Shown piece after piece: positions 24,990-34,791 of a stretch of DNA of 64,000 bases. A program made the position numbers and the translations under genes. Origin of the DNA: Hyunsoonleella pacifica (GTDB taxonomy: Bacteria; Bacteroidota; Bacteroidia; Flavobacteriales; Flavobacteriaceae); contig NZ_SIRS01000007.1 in NCBI RefSeq assembly GCF_004310335.1, forward strand, positions 1 through 64,000, written 5' to 3'. The notes under the pieces were generated by a model. It did no database searches, was not told the DNA's origin, and saw only the letters and a list, made by a program, of their open reading frames with translations. Within the stretch, counting starts at the first letter, position 1. Every line of letters starts with the position of its first letter.

Positions 24990-26531
24990 TTAAAAAGGAA
25001 CATCGTTATCATCATCATCGTTAAACGAGCTTCCAAAGGCTTGGTCTGGGCTTGCTGTAAAATTATCGGCTTTAAATGTATCATCATTAGCAGCTGCATT
25101 CATTTTACTATGAAACTCAAAAGGAGAATCAAAATCATCTAAATTATCAAACTTACCTAAGTGCCCAATAAACTTTAGTCTAATGTTTTCTAAACCACCA
25201 TTTCTGTGTTTTGCAATAATAAATTCTGCTTGTCCTTCAGTAGGAGATCTTTCTTCATCGTCCCATTCGTCAATCTTATAATATTCTGGTCTGTAAATAA
25301 AACTCACAATATCCGCATCCTGCTCAATCGCACCAGATTCACGTAAATCAGACAGTAAAGGTCGTTTACTTCCTCCACGAGTTTCAACGGCTCTAGATAA
25401 CTGCGATAAAGCAATAACTGGCACATTTAACTCTTTAGCCAATGCTTTTAGGTTTCTGGAAATCATAGAGATTTCCTGCTCACGATTTCCTGCATGGCTA
25501 CTACCTCCCGTCATTAACTGCAAATAATCAATCATTATCAGTTTAATACCATGCTGGGATGATAAACGACGTGCTTTTGCTCTTAAATCAAAAATTGATA
25601 ATGATGGTGTATCATCAATGAATAATGGGGCTTTTTCTAAATCTTTAACTTTTACATTGAGTTGTTCCCATTCGTGTTTTTCAAGCTTACCAGTTCTTAA
25701 TTTCTCTGAAGATAGTCCTGTTTCACTAGATATTAAACGTGTTATAAGTTGTACTGATGCCATCTCTAATGAAAAGAACGCCACTGGAATATTTTGATCT
25801 ACAGCTATATTTCTAGCCATTGACAAGGTAAGTGCTGTTTTACCCATACCTGGCCTTGCTGCAACTATAATTAAATCTGAAGGTTGCCATCCAGAAGTTA
25901 ATTTATCTAATTTATGAAACCCTGTAGGAATACCACTTAAACCTTCTTTATTGGAAATCTCCTCAATTTTCTTTTTGGCCTGAATTACTAATTCCTGTGC
26001 TGTTTCACTGGATTTTTTAATATTACCTTGTGTAACTTCGTATAGTTTTGATTCCGCTTTATCTAATAAATCAAAAACATCCTTTGTTTCATCATACGAA
26101 TCTTCAATAATTTCATTAGAAATTTTAATTAAACTTCTTTGAATAAATTTTTGAAGTATGATGCGCGCATGAAACTCAATATGAGCAGAAGATGATACTT
26201 TTTGTGTTAAAGAAATAAGATAAAAATCCCCCCCTATCATCTCTAACCTTCCGTTTTTCTTGAGTTGTGTTGAAACGGTTAATAAGTCTATAGGTTCGCT
26301 TCCTTCAAATAACTGAAAAATCGCTTCAAAAATCAACTGATGCGCCTCTTTATAAAATGCATCAGGGCTTAAAATATCAATTACCTCATCAACACCCTTT
26401 TTGTCAATCATCATTGCACCAAGCACAACCTCTTCTAAATCAATAGCTTGAGGTGGTATTTTTCCTTTTTCAAGGTTAATGATTGTACTTTTATCTACTT
26501 TAAATCCCTTTATTTGGTTAGGTTGTTTCAT
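24990..26531 (-). CDS. dnaB: Replicative DNA helicase
   Basis: The hexameric helicase that unwinds DNA at the replication fork. The N-terminal primase-interaction domain (about 25-150, EEVVLGAMMIDKKGVDEV) is followed by the RecA-like motor with Walker A ARPGMGKTAL, FSLEM, Walker B LIMIDYLQLM, ISRNLKALAKEL and LSDLRESGAIEQDADIV. I start at the ATG at 26531 (MKQPNQIKG), giving 513 residues; six codons upstream the frame begins with an unlikely hydrophobic leader. The C-terminus is a short acidic tail ending DDDDNDVPF, resembling the acidic tips of SSB-type interaction tails. No intein is present. Confidence 0.96.
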   Translation of the reverse strand: MKQPNQIKGFKVDKSTIINLEKGKIPPQAIDLEEVVLGAMMIDKKGVDEVIDILSPDAFYKEAHQLIFEAIFQLFEGSEPIDLLTVSTQLKKNGRLEMIGGDFYLISLTQKVSSSAHIEFHARIILQKFIQRSLIKISNEIIEDSYDETKDVFDLLDKAESKLYEVTQGNIKKSSETAQELVIQAKKKIEEISNKEGLSGIPTGFHKLDKLTSGWQPSDLIIVAARPGMGKTALTLSMARNIAVDQNIPVAFFSLEMASVQLITRLISSETGLSSEKLRTGKLEKHEWEQLNVKVKDLEKAPLFIDDTPSLSIFDLRAKARRLSSQHGIKLIMIDYLQLMTGGSSHAGNREQEISMISRNLKALAKELNVPVIALSQLSRAVETRGGSKRPLLSDLRESGAIEQDADIVSFIYRPEYYKIDEWDDEERSPTEGQAEFIIAKHRNGGLENIRLKFIGHLGKFDNLDDFDSPFEFHSKMNAAANDDTFKADNFTASPDQAFGSSFNDDDDNDVPF

Positions 26532-26643
26532 AACTACGAAAATATACAAATAAAGAATTGTATTTTAAAAATTATGTGTTTGGTTGTACACGCTTCATCA
26601 ACAATATTAATGTTGATAACTTAATTATCTTGTGGATAACCAT

Positions 26644-26677
26644 AAAAAAAAACCTGAAGCCTAAACTCCAGATTTTT
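26644..26677 (-). terminator. Intrinsic terminator after accA
   Basis: On the minus strand ATCTGGAG and CTTCAGGT form a stem with one G-T pair around a short TTTAGG loop, followed by nine T's. It lies 22 bases past the accA stop and before the dnaB start region. Confidence 0.7.
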
Positions 26678-26698
26678 TATCTTTTGGTTTTAAAGAAG

Positions 26699-27652
26699 TT
26701 ATCCTTTATACACTCCCATATTGGAGTATTTTTCCATACGTTGGTTTACAAGATCTGTTGGTGATAAGTTTTTTAACTCACTGTAATGTTTTTCAATAGC
26801 AGTAATTACAGCTTTAAAAGTTTTTTCCCTATCCCTATGAGCTCCTCCTAGAGGTTCTTTAATAATATCGTCTACTATTTTTAGTTTTTTCATATCTGTA
26901 GCAGTTAGCTTTAAAGCTTCTGCTGCTCTTTCTTTATGTTCCCAACTACGCCATAAAATAGAAGAGCATGATTCTGGAGAAATAACTGAATACCATGTGT
27001 TTTCTAGCATTAATACTTTATCTCCAACACCTATTCCTAAAGCGCCTCCAGATGCACCTTCTCCTATTACTATTGTTATTACAGGTACTTTAAGGCGAGT
27101 CATTTCTAAAATATTTCGAGCTATGGCTTCTCCTTGACCTCTTTCTTCTGCTTCAAGTCCTGGGTAAGCCCCTGGCGTATCTAATAGTGTTACTACAGGT
27201 ATCCCGAATTTCTCAGCAGATTTCATTAAGCGCAGGGCTTTTCTATACCCTTCAGGATTAGCCATTCCAAAATTTCTGTATTGTCGCGTTTTAGTATTAT
27301 ATCCTTTTTGCTGTCCAATAAACATGTAACTTTGGTCTCCTATTTTCCCTAGACCTCCAATCATTGCTTTATCATCTTTAAAACTTCTATCCCCATGAAG
27401 TTCTAAAAATGTATCTCCACAAATGGCCTTTATATAGTCTAACGTATATGGTCTATTAGGATGCCTTGATAACTGTACACGTTGCCATGGGCTAAGGTTT
27501 TTATAAATATCTGTAGTTGTCTTTTTAAGCTTTTGCTCTATTTGCTCGCAAGTTTCAGAGACATCAACTTCACTTTCTTCTCCAATAACCTTACATTTTT
27601 GAAGTTGATCTTCGAGCTCTTTTATTGGTAATTCAAATTCTAAATATTCCAT
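26699..27652 (-). CDS. accA: Acetyl-CoA carboxylase carboxyltransferase subunit alpha
   Basis: Works with AccD to move the carboxyl group from biotin to acetyl-CoA, making malonyl-CoA for fatty acid synthesis. The 317 residues have the usual order: an N-terminal helical part ([11 protein letters not shown]), RPYTLDYI, the crotonase-like core with [29 protein letters not shown]-like residues ([27 protein letters not shown]) and [18 protein letters not shown], then [10 protein letters not shown]. The length is normal. It has its own promoter-like sequence upstream and a terminator downstream, so it looks monocistronic. Confidence 0.96.
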   Translation of the reverse strand: MEYLEFELPIKELEDQLQKCKVIGEESEVDVSETCEQIEQKLKKTTTDIYKNLSPWQRVQLSRHPNRPYTLDYIKAICGDTFLELHGDRSFKDDKAMIGGLGKIGDQSYMFIGQQKGYNTKTRQYRNFGMANPEGYRKALRLMKSAEKFGIPVVTLLDTPGAYPGLEAEERGQGEAIARNILEMTRLKVPVITIVIGEGASGGALGIGVGDKVLMLENTWYSVISPESCSSILWRSWEHKERAAEALKLTATDMKKLKIVDDIIKEPLGGAHRDREKTFKAVITAIEKHYSELKNLSPTDLVNQRMEKYSNMGVYKG

Positions 27653-27682
27653 AAGAATTTAACTCAGTTTTTGGTTAGCGTA

Positions 27683-27710
27683 CAAAATTAAGGAATTTAT
27701 TTTGTTTCAA
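27683..27710 (-). promoter_or_regulatory. accA promoter candidate
   Basis: On the minus strand TTG (27710-27708) and TAATTTTG (27690-27683) are separated by 17 bases, fitting the Bacteroidota pattern. The -7 box is about 30 bases before the accA start. Confidence 0.45.
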
Positions 27711-27719
27711 TTTTAGAAA

Positions 27720-28619
27720 TTAATGTATTTGTTTTCGTTTGAATGCATGTTTATTTTTTAAAATACCATTTAGCACAACGGTACTAATGATTATCATAGC
27801 TCCATAATAAAAATTAGTACTCATTCTTTCTGTTTCAGGATATAAGATTATTGCTAGTATTATGCCATAAATAGGTTCTAAGTTATAAGTAAGTACTACT
27901 GTGAATGGACTTATAAATTTCATAACATAAACAGCCGCAATAAAAGCATAAGCTGTACATATAGAAGCTAGTATAAACAGATACAAAACATCTTTCCCGC
28001 TTAGCTGAAAAAAGCCTACTGAAAAGCCTTCTCCAAAACATAAGATAAATATAGAAATGAATATTACGCCACTGATAAATTCATAAAACGATATTACTGT
28101 TGCAGAGTATTTTTTGAGAAAAACACCATTTAAAACAGCAAAGAATGATGAAAAAAATGCAGATGAAACACCTAATATTATACCTTTTAGATATTTTATT
28201 TCACTTTGCATAATTATAAAGACACCTACTATAACCAAAATTCCAAATAGTATTTCATACCCTATAATTTTTCTCTTATAAAAAATAGGCTCAATAATGG
28301 AAGCAAAAAAAGCTCCTGTTGAAAACATAGCTAACGCAATAGAAACGTTAGCAGCATCAATGGCTGCAAAAAAAGTAATCCAGTGTAATGCTATGATAAT
28401 ACCTGCTAAGCATAATTTTACTAATGATGTTTTGTCTATTTTTAATTTAACTTTTCTAACTACTATATAGAGGTACATTAGTATAGCAGCTATAGACATG
28501 CGAAACCAAACTAAAGGAATAGCTGTAATTGAGATTTCTTTTCCTAAAATGGCTGTAAAACCCGCAATAAAAACTAAAAGATGTAAATGAAGATAGTTCT
28601 TAAATTTAGCGCTTAGCAT
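27720..28619 (-). CDS. EamA/DMT-family transporter
   Basis: An inner-membrane exporter-type protein of the drug/metabolite transporter superfamily with two EamA repeats. The 299 residues have about ten hydrophobic segments, including LLVFIAGFTAILGKEISITAIP near the start and the second-half block FTVVLTYNLEPIYGIILAIILYPE, the characteristic signature before helix 9. The substrate is unknown. Its start overlaps the end of the LptF/G-type gene by 14 bases, so it is the last gene of a tgt-permease-transporter unit. Confidence 0.85.
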   Translation of the reverse strand: MLSAKFKNYLHLHLLVFIAGFTAILGKEISITAIPLVWFRMSIAAILMYLYIVVRKVKLKIDKTSLVKLCLAGIIIALHWITFFAAIDAANVSIALAMFSTGAFFASIIEPIFYKRKIIGYEILFGILVIVGVFIIMQSEIKYLKGIILGVSSAFFSSFFAVLNGVFLKKYSATVISFYEFISGVIFISIFILCFGEGFSVGFFQLSGKDVLYLFILASICTAYAFIAAVYVMKFISPFTVVLTYNLEPIYGIILAIILYPETERMSTNFYYGAMIIISTVVLNGILKNKHAFKRKQIH

Positions 28620-29682
28620 TATATAATAGATATATAGCTAAAATACCAAAAATGAAATTGGGAAACCATACTGCTATTACTGGCGGGAAGTTAGATTGTT
28701 GAGCCATTACACCAAAAATCTTATCAAAAAACACAAATATCATAGCAATACAAATTCCAAGTGCTAAGTTTACTCCCATACCACCTCTTCGCTTTATAGA
28801 TGATACTGCCACAGCTATAATGGTTAATATAAAAATAGAAACTGGCAAACTCCATTTTCTGTATAGTACTAACTTGTAGCGCCCTATGTTTGAAGACCCT
28901 CTAGCTTCTTCTTTTTTTATAAAATCTACTAGTTCTGGATAAGGTAATGTTTCTGCTATGTAAATTACTGGAGTAAGATCTTCAGCTTCAAAAGAAAATA
29001 AAGTATCTTTTCTTCTTTCAATCTCTAGGGTATCTCCTAGAGTACCTATTTTGCGTTTTACATAATCTATTAGTCTATATGTAGTATCCTTTTCTACATA
29101 TTGTATACTTCGGGAACTGATTTTATACTTCAATTCATTATCCTCTAAATGCTCCAGAGTAAAGTTTTGTCCCTTTTTATTCTTTGAATCATAACTACTT
29201 ACATAAATAAAATCGGTATCATTTATTTGACGATATACATTTTTATTATCAACTGCACTCTTACCTCTTTTAAAATATTTATAATCAAACTCATTAAATC
29301 CTTTGCTAGCCTCTGGTGCTAAAAACATTCCGAGAATAAGGGCAAAAATCGATACAATTGTAGCACCATATATATAAGGCTTTAAAAACCTTGAAAAAGA
29401 TACCCCTGAACTCAAAAATGCAACGATTTCTGTATTATTGGCAAGCTTTGATGTAAACCAAATTACAGATAGAAACAAAAATAGAGGAAATAGTAAGTTG
29501 GCAAAATAAATTGTAAAATCTAAATAAAACAATGCCACTTCATTAAAAGGTACATCGTTATCTAAAATCTTACCTATTTTTTCAGCTAAATTTACTGTAA
29601 TTCCAATTGGAATAAACAGTAATAACATCATCAAAAATGTAAATAAATAACGCTTTAATATGTACCAGTCTAATATTTTCAC
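28606..29682 (-). CDS. LptF/LptG family permease
   Basis: An inner-membrane permease of the YjgP/YjgQ type, part of the ABC machine that extracts lipopolysaccharide for transport to the outer membrane. The 358 residues have three hydrophobic segments at each end (ILKRYLFTFLMMLLLFIPIGITVNLAEKI at the N-terminus; SLPVSIFILTIIAVAVSSI and later helices at the C-terminus) around a periplasmic jellyroll region (about 120-265). LptF and LptG are hard to tell apart by eye, so I give no symbol. It overlaps the EamA gene by 14 bases and follows tgt by 12 bases. Confidence 0.88.
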   Translation of the reverse strand: MKILDWYILKRYLFTFLMMLLLFIPIGITVNLAEKIGKILDNDVPFNEVALFYLDFTIYFANLLFPLFLFLSVIWFTSKLANNTEIVAFLSSGVSFSRFLKPYIYGATIVSIFALILGMFLAPEASKGFNEFDYKYFKRGKSAVDNKNVYRQINDTDFIYVSSYDSKNKKGQNFTLEHLEDNELKYKISSRSIQYVEKDTTYRLIDYVKRKIGTLGDTLEIERRKDTLFSFEAEDLTPVIYIAETLPYPELVDFIKKEEARGSSNIGRYKLVLYRKWSLPVSIFILTIIAVAVSSIKRRGGMGVNLALGICIAMIFVFFDKIFGVMAQQSNFPPVIAVWFPNFIFGILAIYLLYNAKR

Positions 29683-29694
29683 GCTGTATAATTA

Positions 29695-30825
29695 TTATAA
29701 CCTCTTATCCATTTGTTTTACCATTATATTTTTCCATTCCGAAAAATCTCCTGCTAAAATATGTTTTCTTGCTTCTCTAACCAACCACAAATAAAATCCT
29801 AAATTATGTATCGTTGCTATTTGTTTTCCTAATAATTCGTTTACTGTAAACAAATGTCTTAAATAAGCTTTACTATACTCTGTATCCACAAAAGTGATAC
29901 CCATTCCATCAATAGGAGAAAAATCATCCTCCCATTTCTTGTTTTTTATATTTATGGTACCATGAGCCGTAAATAACATACCATTTCTCGCATTTCGTGT
30001 TGGCATTACACAATCAAACATATCAATACCTAACGCAATATTTTCTAAAATATTGATTGGTGTGCCAACTCCCATCAAATATCTAGGTTTATCTTCTGGT
30101 AAAACATTACAAACAACTTCTGTCATGGCATACATTTCCTCAGCAGGCTCTCCTACTGATAATCCTCCAATGGCATTACCTACTGCTCCTGCATTTGCTA
30201 TATATTCAGCAGATTGTATTCGTAAATCTTTATAAGTACTTCCTTGAACTATTGGAAAAAATGCTTGATTGTAATCATACTTTAATGGTGTTTTTTCCAA
30301 ATGCTTAATGCATCTATCCAGCCACCGATGCGTCATGTGCATGGAGCGCTTAGCATAATTATAATCACAAGGATAAGGTGTACACTCATCAAAAGCCATA
30401 ATAATATCAGCACCAATGGTACGCTGAATTTCCATGACATTCTCTGGTGTAAATGTGTGGTAACTGCCGTCTATATGAGATTTAAATTTCACACCTTCTT
30501 CTTTAATTTTTCTATTAGCAGAAAGAGAATACACTTGATAGCCTCCAGAATCGGTTAAAATATTTCTATCCCAATTCATAAACTTATGTAAACCACCAGC
30601 CTTTTCAATTATATTGGTTTGTGGACGTAAATACAAATGATATGTATTTCCTAATATGACATCCGGATTAATATCATTCTTCAGTTCACGTTGATGTACT
30701 CCTTTAACAGTTGCTACTGTGCCAACAGGCATAAAAATAGGAGTTTCAATTATACCATGATCAGTAGTAATCTTTCCTCCTCTCGCTTTACTGTTTACAT
30801 CTTTATGTTTTAAATCGAATTTCAT
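29695..30825 (-). CDS. tgt: tRNA-guanine transglycosylase, zinc-site variant
   Basis: Exchanges guanine-34 for a queuine precursor in GU(N)-anticodon tRNAs. The 376 residues carry the catalytic blocks: ILTDSGGYQVYSL, AFDECTPYP, GGLSVGEPAEEM, and the nucleophile region GIDMFDCVMPTRNARNGML. The segment that in E. coli Tgt holds the CxCxxC zinc cysteines is replaced here by DGMGITFVDTEYSKAYLRH, so the structural zinc site is missing, although the following IHNL histidine is kept. I recall the same in other Bacteroidota, so it looks like a lineage variant rather than damage. First gene of the tgt-LptF/G-EamA unit. Confidence 0.94.
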   Translation of the reverse strand: MKFDLKHKDVNSKARGGKITTDHGIIETPIFMPVGTVATVKGVHQRELKNDINPDVILGNTYHLYLRPQTNIIEKAGGLHKFMNWDRNILTDSGGYQVYSLSANRKIKEEGVKFKSHIDGSYHTFTPENVMEIQRTIGADIIMAFDECTPYPCDYNYAKRSMHMTHRWLDRCIKHLEKTPLKYDYNQAFFPIVQGSTYKDLRIQSAEYIANAGAVGNAIGGLSVGEPAEEMYAMTEVVCNVLPEDKPRYLMGVGTPINILENIALGIDMFDCVMPTRNARNGMLFTAHGTINIKNKKWEDDFSPIDGMGITFVDTEYSKAYLRHLFTVNELLGKQIATIHNLGFYLWLVREARKHILAGDFSEWKNIMVKQMDKRL

Positions 30826-30842
30826 AACCTTTTACCAATGCG

Positions 30843-30850
30843 CAAACCTA
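30843..30850 (-). promoter_or_regulatory. tgt -7 element candidate
   Basis: TAGGTTTG on the minus strand fits TAnnTTTG and ends 18 bases before the tgt ATG. I find no TTG at the right distance for a -33 box, so this is a weak call. Confidence 0.35.
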
Positions 30851-30931
30851 CATATTTTATGGCAAAAAAAATAAACTAATCAACACTACTTAACGTTTAA
30901 GTAGTTTTATAAAAAATAGAATGTTAATACT

Positions 30932-30961
30932 TTGTAAAACTGTTCTAATCCCCTATTTTTG
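30932..30961 (+). promoter_or_regulatory. Transketolase promoter
   Basis: TTG at 30932-30934 and TATTTTTG at 30954-30961 are 19 bases apart. The leader to the ATG at 30986 would be short. It should drive both transketolase subunit genes. Confidence 0.6.
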
Positions 30962-30985
30962 TCGCGCAAAAAATAATCATTTAAC

Positions 30986-31831
30986 ATGCCAAACATTAAA
31001 CACTTAGAAGATATCTGCACACAAGTACGAAGAGATATCTTAAGACAGGTGCATAAAGTAAATTCTGGGCATCCAGGAGGGTCTTTAGGTTGTACCGAAT
31101 TTTTCGTTGCGCTTTACAACGAAATTATGGATAGAAAGGACACATTTGATATGGACGGAATTGGAGAGGATTTATTCTTTTTATCTAACGGACATATTTC
31201 TCCTGTGTTTTATAGTGTTTTGGCAAGAGCAGGATATTTTCCTGTTGAAGAATTAAATACGTTTAGATTGATTGATTCTCGCCTTCAAGGTCACCCAACT
31301 ACTCATGAAGGCTTACCTGGCGTAAGGATTGCTTCTGGTTCTTTAGGGCAAGGTATGTCTGTTGCTATTGGTGCTGCTCAAGCTAAGAAAATGAACAACG
31401 ATGATAAGATTGTATATTCTTTACATGGCGATGGTGAGTTGCAAGAAGGACAAAATTGGGAAGCCATTATGTATGCTTCAGCTAAAAAAGTGGATAATTT
31501 AATTTCTACTATAGATTTAAATGGTCAACAAATTGACGGCTCTACAGATGATGTTTTACCTATGGGAAGTATAAAAGCTAAGTTTGAAGCTTTTGGATGG
31601 ACTGTATTGGAAATTGAAGAAGGTAATAATCTTGATGCTGTTATAGACGGTATGGCTAAAGCTAAAGCTGAAACTGGTAAAGGAAAACCTATTTGTGTTT
31701 TACTTAAAACTGTTATGGGGAATGGCGTAGATTTTATGATGCATACACATGCTTGGCATGGTAAAGCACCAAACGATGAGCAATTAGCTGTTGGTTTAGA
31801 ACAAAACCCTGAAACTTTAGGCGATTATTAA
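30986..31831 (+). CDS. Transketolase, N-terminal subunit
   Basis: The thiamine-diphosphate-binding half of a two-gene transketolase, which moves two-carbon units in the pentose phosphate pathway. The 281 residues include VNSGHPGGSLGCTEFF, SNGHISPVFYSVLARAG, GSLGQGMSVAIGAAQA and the ThDP/metal-binding motif HGDGELQEGQNWEAIMYAS with DLNGQQIDG. It ends where single-chain enzymes continue into the Pyr domain. The partner subunit follows 18 bases downstream, so the enzyme is assembled from two proteins. Confidence 0.94.
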   Translation: MPNIKHLEDICTQVRRDILRQVHKVNSGHPGGSLGCTEFFVALYNEIMDRKDTFDMDGIGEDLFFLSNGHISPVFYSVLARAGYFPVEELNTFRLIDSRLQGHPTTHEGLPGVRIASGSLGQGMSVAIGAAQAKKMNNDDKIVYSLHGDGELQEGQNWEAIMYASAKKVDNLISTIDLNGQQIDGSTDDVLPMGSIKAKFEAFGWTVLEIEEGNNLDAVIDGMAKAKAETGKGKPICVLLKTVMGNGVDFMMHTHAWHGKAPNDEQLAVGLEQNPETLGDY

Positions 31832-31849
31832 CCACTTACTTAAAAACAA

Positions 31850-32803
31850 ATGAAAACATATACGTACACAGAAAAAAAAGATACTAGAAGTGGTTTTGGT
31901 GCTGGTTTAGCAGAACTTGGAAGAACCAACCCTAATGTAGTTGCCCTATGTGCAGACCTTATTGGATCTTTAAAAATGAACGAATTTATTAAAGAAAACC
32001 CAGAACGTTTTTTCCAAATAGGTATTGCAGAAGCAAACATGATGGGGATAGCTGCAGGACTAACCATTGGAGGTAAAATTCCGTTTACTGGAACTTTCGC
32101 CAACTTTTCTACTGGAAGGGTTTATGATCAAATTCGTCAATCTATTGCTTATTCTGGTAAGAATGTAAAAATATGTGCTTCGCATGCTGGTTTAACCTTA
32201 GGTGAAGATGGGGCAACACATCAAATACTTGAAGATATTGGTTTGATGAAAATGTTACCTGGTATGACGGTAATTAACCCATGTGATTTTAATCAAACAA
32301 AAGCTGCAACTATTGCTATTGCAGAATATGACGGGCCAGTATATTTACGTTTTGGTCGTCCATCTGTTCCAATTTTCACACCAGCTGATCAAAAATTTGA
32401 AATTGGTAAAGCTGTTAAATTTACAGAAGGTACCGATGTTACCATTGTTGCAACTGGACATTTAGTTTGGGAAGCTTTAGAAGCTTCTAAAGTTTTAAAT
32501 GAAGCTGGAATTTCTGCTGAAGTGATAAATATTCATACCATTAAACCTTTAGATGAAACTGCTATTTTAGAATCAGTATCTAAAACAGGATGCATCGTTA
32601 CTGCTGAAGAGCATAATATTTTAGGAGGTTTGGGCGAAAGTGTTGCTAGATTATTAGCTACTAATACTCCTACCCCTCAAGAATTTGTTGGTACTAACGA
32701 CACTTTTGGCGAGTCTGGAACTCCTGCTCAATTAATGGAAAAGTACGGATTAAACAGTGCTACCATTGTTGAAAAATCTAAGGCAGTTATTAAAAGAAAG
32801 TAA
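31850..32803 (+). CDS. Transketolase, C-terminal subunit
   Basis: The pyrimidine-binding and C-terminal half of transketolase. The 317 residues start with the Pyr domain: [30 protein letters not shown], the cofactor-activating glutamate in [36 protein letters not shown] and [15 protein letters not shown]. The C-terminal domain follows, with [16 protein letters not shown] and [15 protein letters not shown]. It needs the subunit encoded just upstream. A strong terminator follows. Confidence 0.94.
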   Translation: MKTYTYTEKKDTRSGFGAGLAELGRTNPNVVALCADLIGSLKMNEFIKENPERFFQIGIAEANMMGIAAGLTIGGKIPFTGTFANFSTGRVYDQIRQSIAYSGKNVKICASHAGLTLGEDGATHQILEDIGLMKMLPGMTVINPCDFNQTKAATIAIAEYDGPVYLRFGRPSVPIFTPADQKFEIGKAVKFTEGTDVTIVATGHLVWEALEASKVLNEAGISAEVINIHTIKPLDETAILESVSKTGCIVTAEEHNILGGLGESVARLLATNTPTPQEFVGTNDTFGESGTPAQLMEKYGLNSATIVEKSKAVIKRK

Positions 32804-32823
32804 CATTTATTTTAAATATTATA

Positions 32824-32861
32824 AAAGGTTCTTTCTAGTTACTAGAAAGAACCTTTTTTTG
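32824..32861 (+). terminator. Strong intrinsic terminator after transketolase
   Basis: A perfect 16-bp inverted repeat (AAAGGTTCTTTCTAGT at 32824-32839, its complement at 32841-32856) with a single central base is followed by a T-run. It ends the transketolase operon. Confidence 0.9.
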
Positions 32862-32946
32862 TCTATTCTATTTCTTTGTTAAAATATTTAACGTTTGGCA
32901 ACGTTTTTGATATTATACTTGACATCAAATCTAAAAACGAATAATT

Positions 32947-33582
32947 ATGAAAAGTACAAATGAATTGCAAAGCGAACTAAAAAACCAATTTTCTACTGTA
33001 AAACTGTTTTTATTTCTAGCAGCAGTTTTACTTCTATCACTGTCTAGCTTTGGCCAAACGCAAACTGGTTTTGGTTTAAAAGTTGGTTTAAATTATAATG
33101 CTAATGGCAACTACTTTGATGCTGTCCAAAATAATGCTGAAAACCCAGACAGAAATATTGGTTATCATGTTGGTATTTTTGGAAAGGTTGGCCAAAAAGT
33201 ATATTTAAGACCAGAGTTGGTTTATACCAGAACTAAAAGTGATTATAGAAACGACAGTTTTGAAATGAGTAAACTAGATGCGCCTGTACTTGTTGGAGTA
33301 AAAGTGTTAGGACCATTAAGCGTATTTGGAGGTCCTTCGTTTCAGTATATCCTAGATTCAGAGTTTGACAATGTCTCTATAAGTAATATTGAAAACGACT
33401 TTTCCGTAGGACTAAATTTTGGAATAGGCTTTAATTTAAAGAAATTAGGAATAGATTTAAGGTATGAGCGTGGTTTTAGTAATAATGAAGCTACGTTTTT
33501 ACAAAACAATAATATAAATGTACAAGATAGATTGGATACCAGACCAGACCAACTTATTTTAAGTTTATCCTTAATATTATAA
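32947..33582 (+). CDS. Outer-membrane beta-barrel protein
   Basis: 211 residues of a small porin-like barrel. A positively charged N-terminus of about 20 residues precedes the hydrophobic core LFLFLAAVLLLSLSSFGQ, so the signal peptide is longer than usual; no internal ATG offers a better start. The mature part shows alternating strands (GFGLKVGLNYNANGNYF, GYHVGIFGKVGQKVYLRPELVYTRT, FSVGLNFGIGFNLKKLGIDLRYERG) and ends in an aromatic-poor but hydrophobic LILSLSLIL strand. It is typical of the OmpW/OprF-like outer membrane beta-barrel group in Bacteroidota. The substrate is unknown. Confidence 0.78.
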   Translation: MKSTNELQSELKNQFSTVKLFLFLAAVLLLSLSSFGQTQTGFGLKVGLNYNANGNYFDAVQNNAENPDRNIGYHVGIFGKVGQKVYLRPELVYTRTKSDYRNDSFEMSKLDAPVLVGVKVLGPLSVFGGPSFQYILDSEFDNVSISNIENDFSVGLNFGIGFNLKKLGIDLRYERGFSNNEATFLQNNNINVQDRLDTRPDQLILSLSLIL

Positions 33583-33607
33583 TACACTTATATGGTTTAT
33601 ATAAAAC

Positions 33608-33639
33608 AAAAAAAACTTACCAGATTGGTAAGTTTTTTT
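33608..33639. terminator. Bidirectional terminator between convergent genes
   Basis: AAACTTACCA and TGGTAAGTTT flank a GAT loop, with an A-run on the left and a T-run on the right. It can stop transcription of the barrel gene from the left and of the FKBP gene from the right. Confidence 0.85.
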
Positions 33640-33664
33640 GTTTAAAATTCCCTGTACTTTTAAT

Positions 33665-34753
33665 TTAATCTGCATCCAGATAATCAGGTGTATTATCATT
33701 ATCTGTATCAATAAAATCAATAATAATTCCAATGTATTTCTGAGTAGCTACATCATAGTTAATACTAACTAACATCTCATTATTATTTAAGGGTGTATTA
33801 TTTAATTCTTCCTCACTATCCCCTATAACTTCACGAACTACAATTTCATCTTGCGTTAAAATACCGTCTCCATCATCATCAGTATCAACATAATTTGGGA
33901 AATTATTACTATCTGTATCATCATCTAACTGACCTTCTTCTTGAAACACTACGAATTGATCCGCAAACTCACCTTCATTTAAAAACTTTTCTAAATAAGA
34001 AGGTATTCCATCATTATCATGATCAGTAACAAAACTTTGCAATAATTCAAACTCAAAAATTAAAGGAGAATAAGCAGGGATATCTATTGATGGAGGGCTT
34101 GCAAAATATGCCAAACCAGAAGGTAAAAACATTACACCTGTACCAGCATTGGTGTAGGATACAGTACCATCCCCATTATCAACAAAAGATTCTGCAACAT
34201 TAAATAATGGAAAAACTTTTCTCCAGCCTGTAATAGTACCAAAAGTGTTAGTCCCATCTCCAATTAAATTTAAATCTACTGGTGTTACAGCACTATCAAA
34301 TACTGAACCATCAAGTAAAAACCCTTGATAAACAACTCTAATTCTATCTGAAAAATTTGGAGAAGTTGCTCCTCCTCCTTTATTCAATTCTAAGAGATAA
34401 TACTTGTATTCTGTTTCAGCAAAAGTGGTGGTTACTATTTGTACCGCATCATTATTTTCATCTCCATCATCAGTATACAATAATCTATCAGTAGCATTTG
34501 GTAGAACACCGCTACTAGGCACTTCACTTATAATTAAATCAGCAATTCCACTGTTCGAGTTACCATCAAAATCTCCAGCATTGTAATAATGGGTTGATAA
34601 ATACTCAATTAACGCAGCATCATCTGTTGTTTGTTGTTCCCCTCTATCCCTAATTACTACCTCTGGAATTTCTGTACTATCATCATCGCTTTTACATCCG
34701 ACCAATACTAAAGTAATTGTTGATATAATAAAACCTATTTTTCTTAAACTCAT
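33665..34753 (-). CDS. FKBP-type PPIase lipoprotein with Ca-binding repeats
   Basis: A 362-residue lipoprotein (signal ending LVLVGCKSDD, Cys about 20). The middle (about 95-245) is an FKBP-type prolyl isomerase domain (DRIRVVYQGFLLDGSVFDS, TITGWRKVFPLF, PSGLAYFASPP, PLIFEFELLQ), with some FKBP active-site aromatic positions altered. The C-terminal third holds aspartate-rich thrombospondin-type-3-like loops (DHDNDGIPSYLEKF, VDTDDDGDGILTQDEI, DTDNDNTPDYLDAD) that probably bind calcium. It likely assists folding of envelope or secreted proteins. It is distantly like the gliding lipoprotein GldI in its PPIase fold, but the calcium repeats set it apart. Confidence 0.82.
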   Translation of the reverse strand: MSLRKIGFIISTITLVLVGCKSDDDSTEIPEVVIRDRGEQQTTDDAALIEYLSTHYYNAGDFDGNSNSGIADLIISEVPSSGVLPNATDRLLYTDDGDENNDAVQIVTTTFAETEYKYYLLELNKGGGATSPNFSDRIRVVYQGFLLDGSVFDSAVTPVDLNLIGDGTNTFGTITGWRKVFPLFNVAESFVDNGDGTVSYTNAGTGVMFLPSGLAYFASPPSIDIPAYSPLIFEFELLQSFVTDHDNDGIPSYLEKFLNEGEFADQFVVFQEEGQLDDDTDSNNFPNYVDTDDDGDGILTQDEIVVREVIGDSEEELNNTPLNNNEMLVSINYDVATQKYIGIIIDFIDTDNDNTPDYLDAD

Positions 34754-34791
34754 TATTGCTTATTTTTGACGCGCAAGATACAATTTAAATG

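Noticed and set aside
24990-26531. Possible intein in dnaB
   Set aside because: Protein length and motif spacing are normal and Walker A is uninterrupted.
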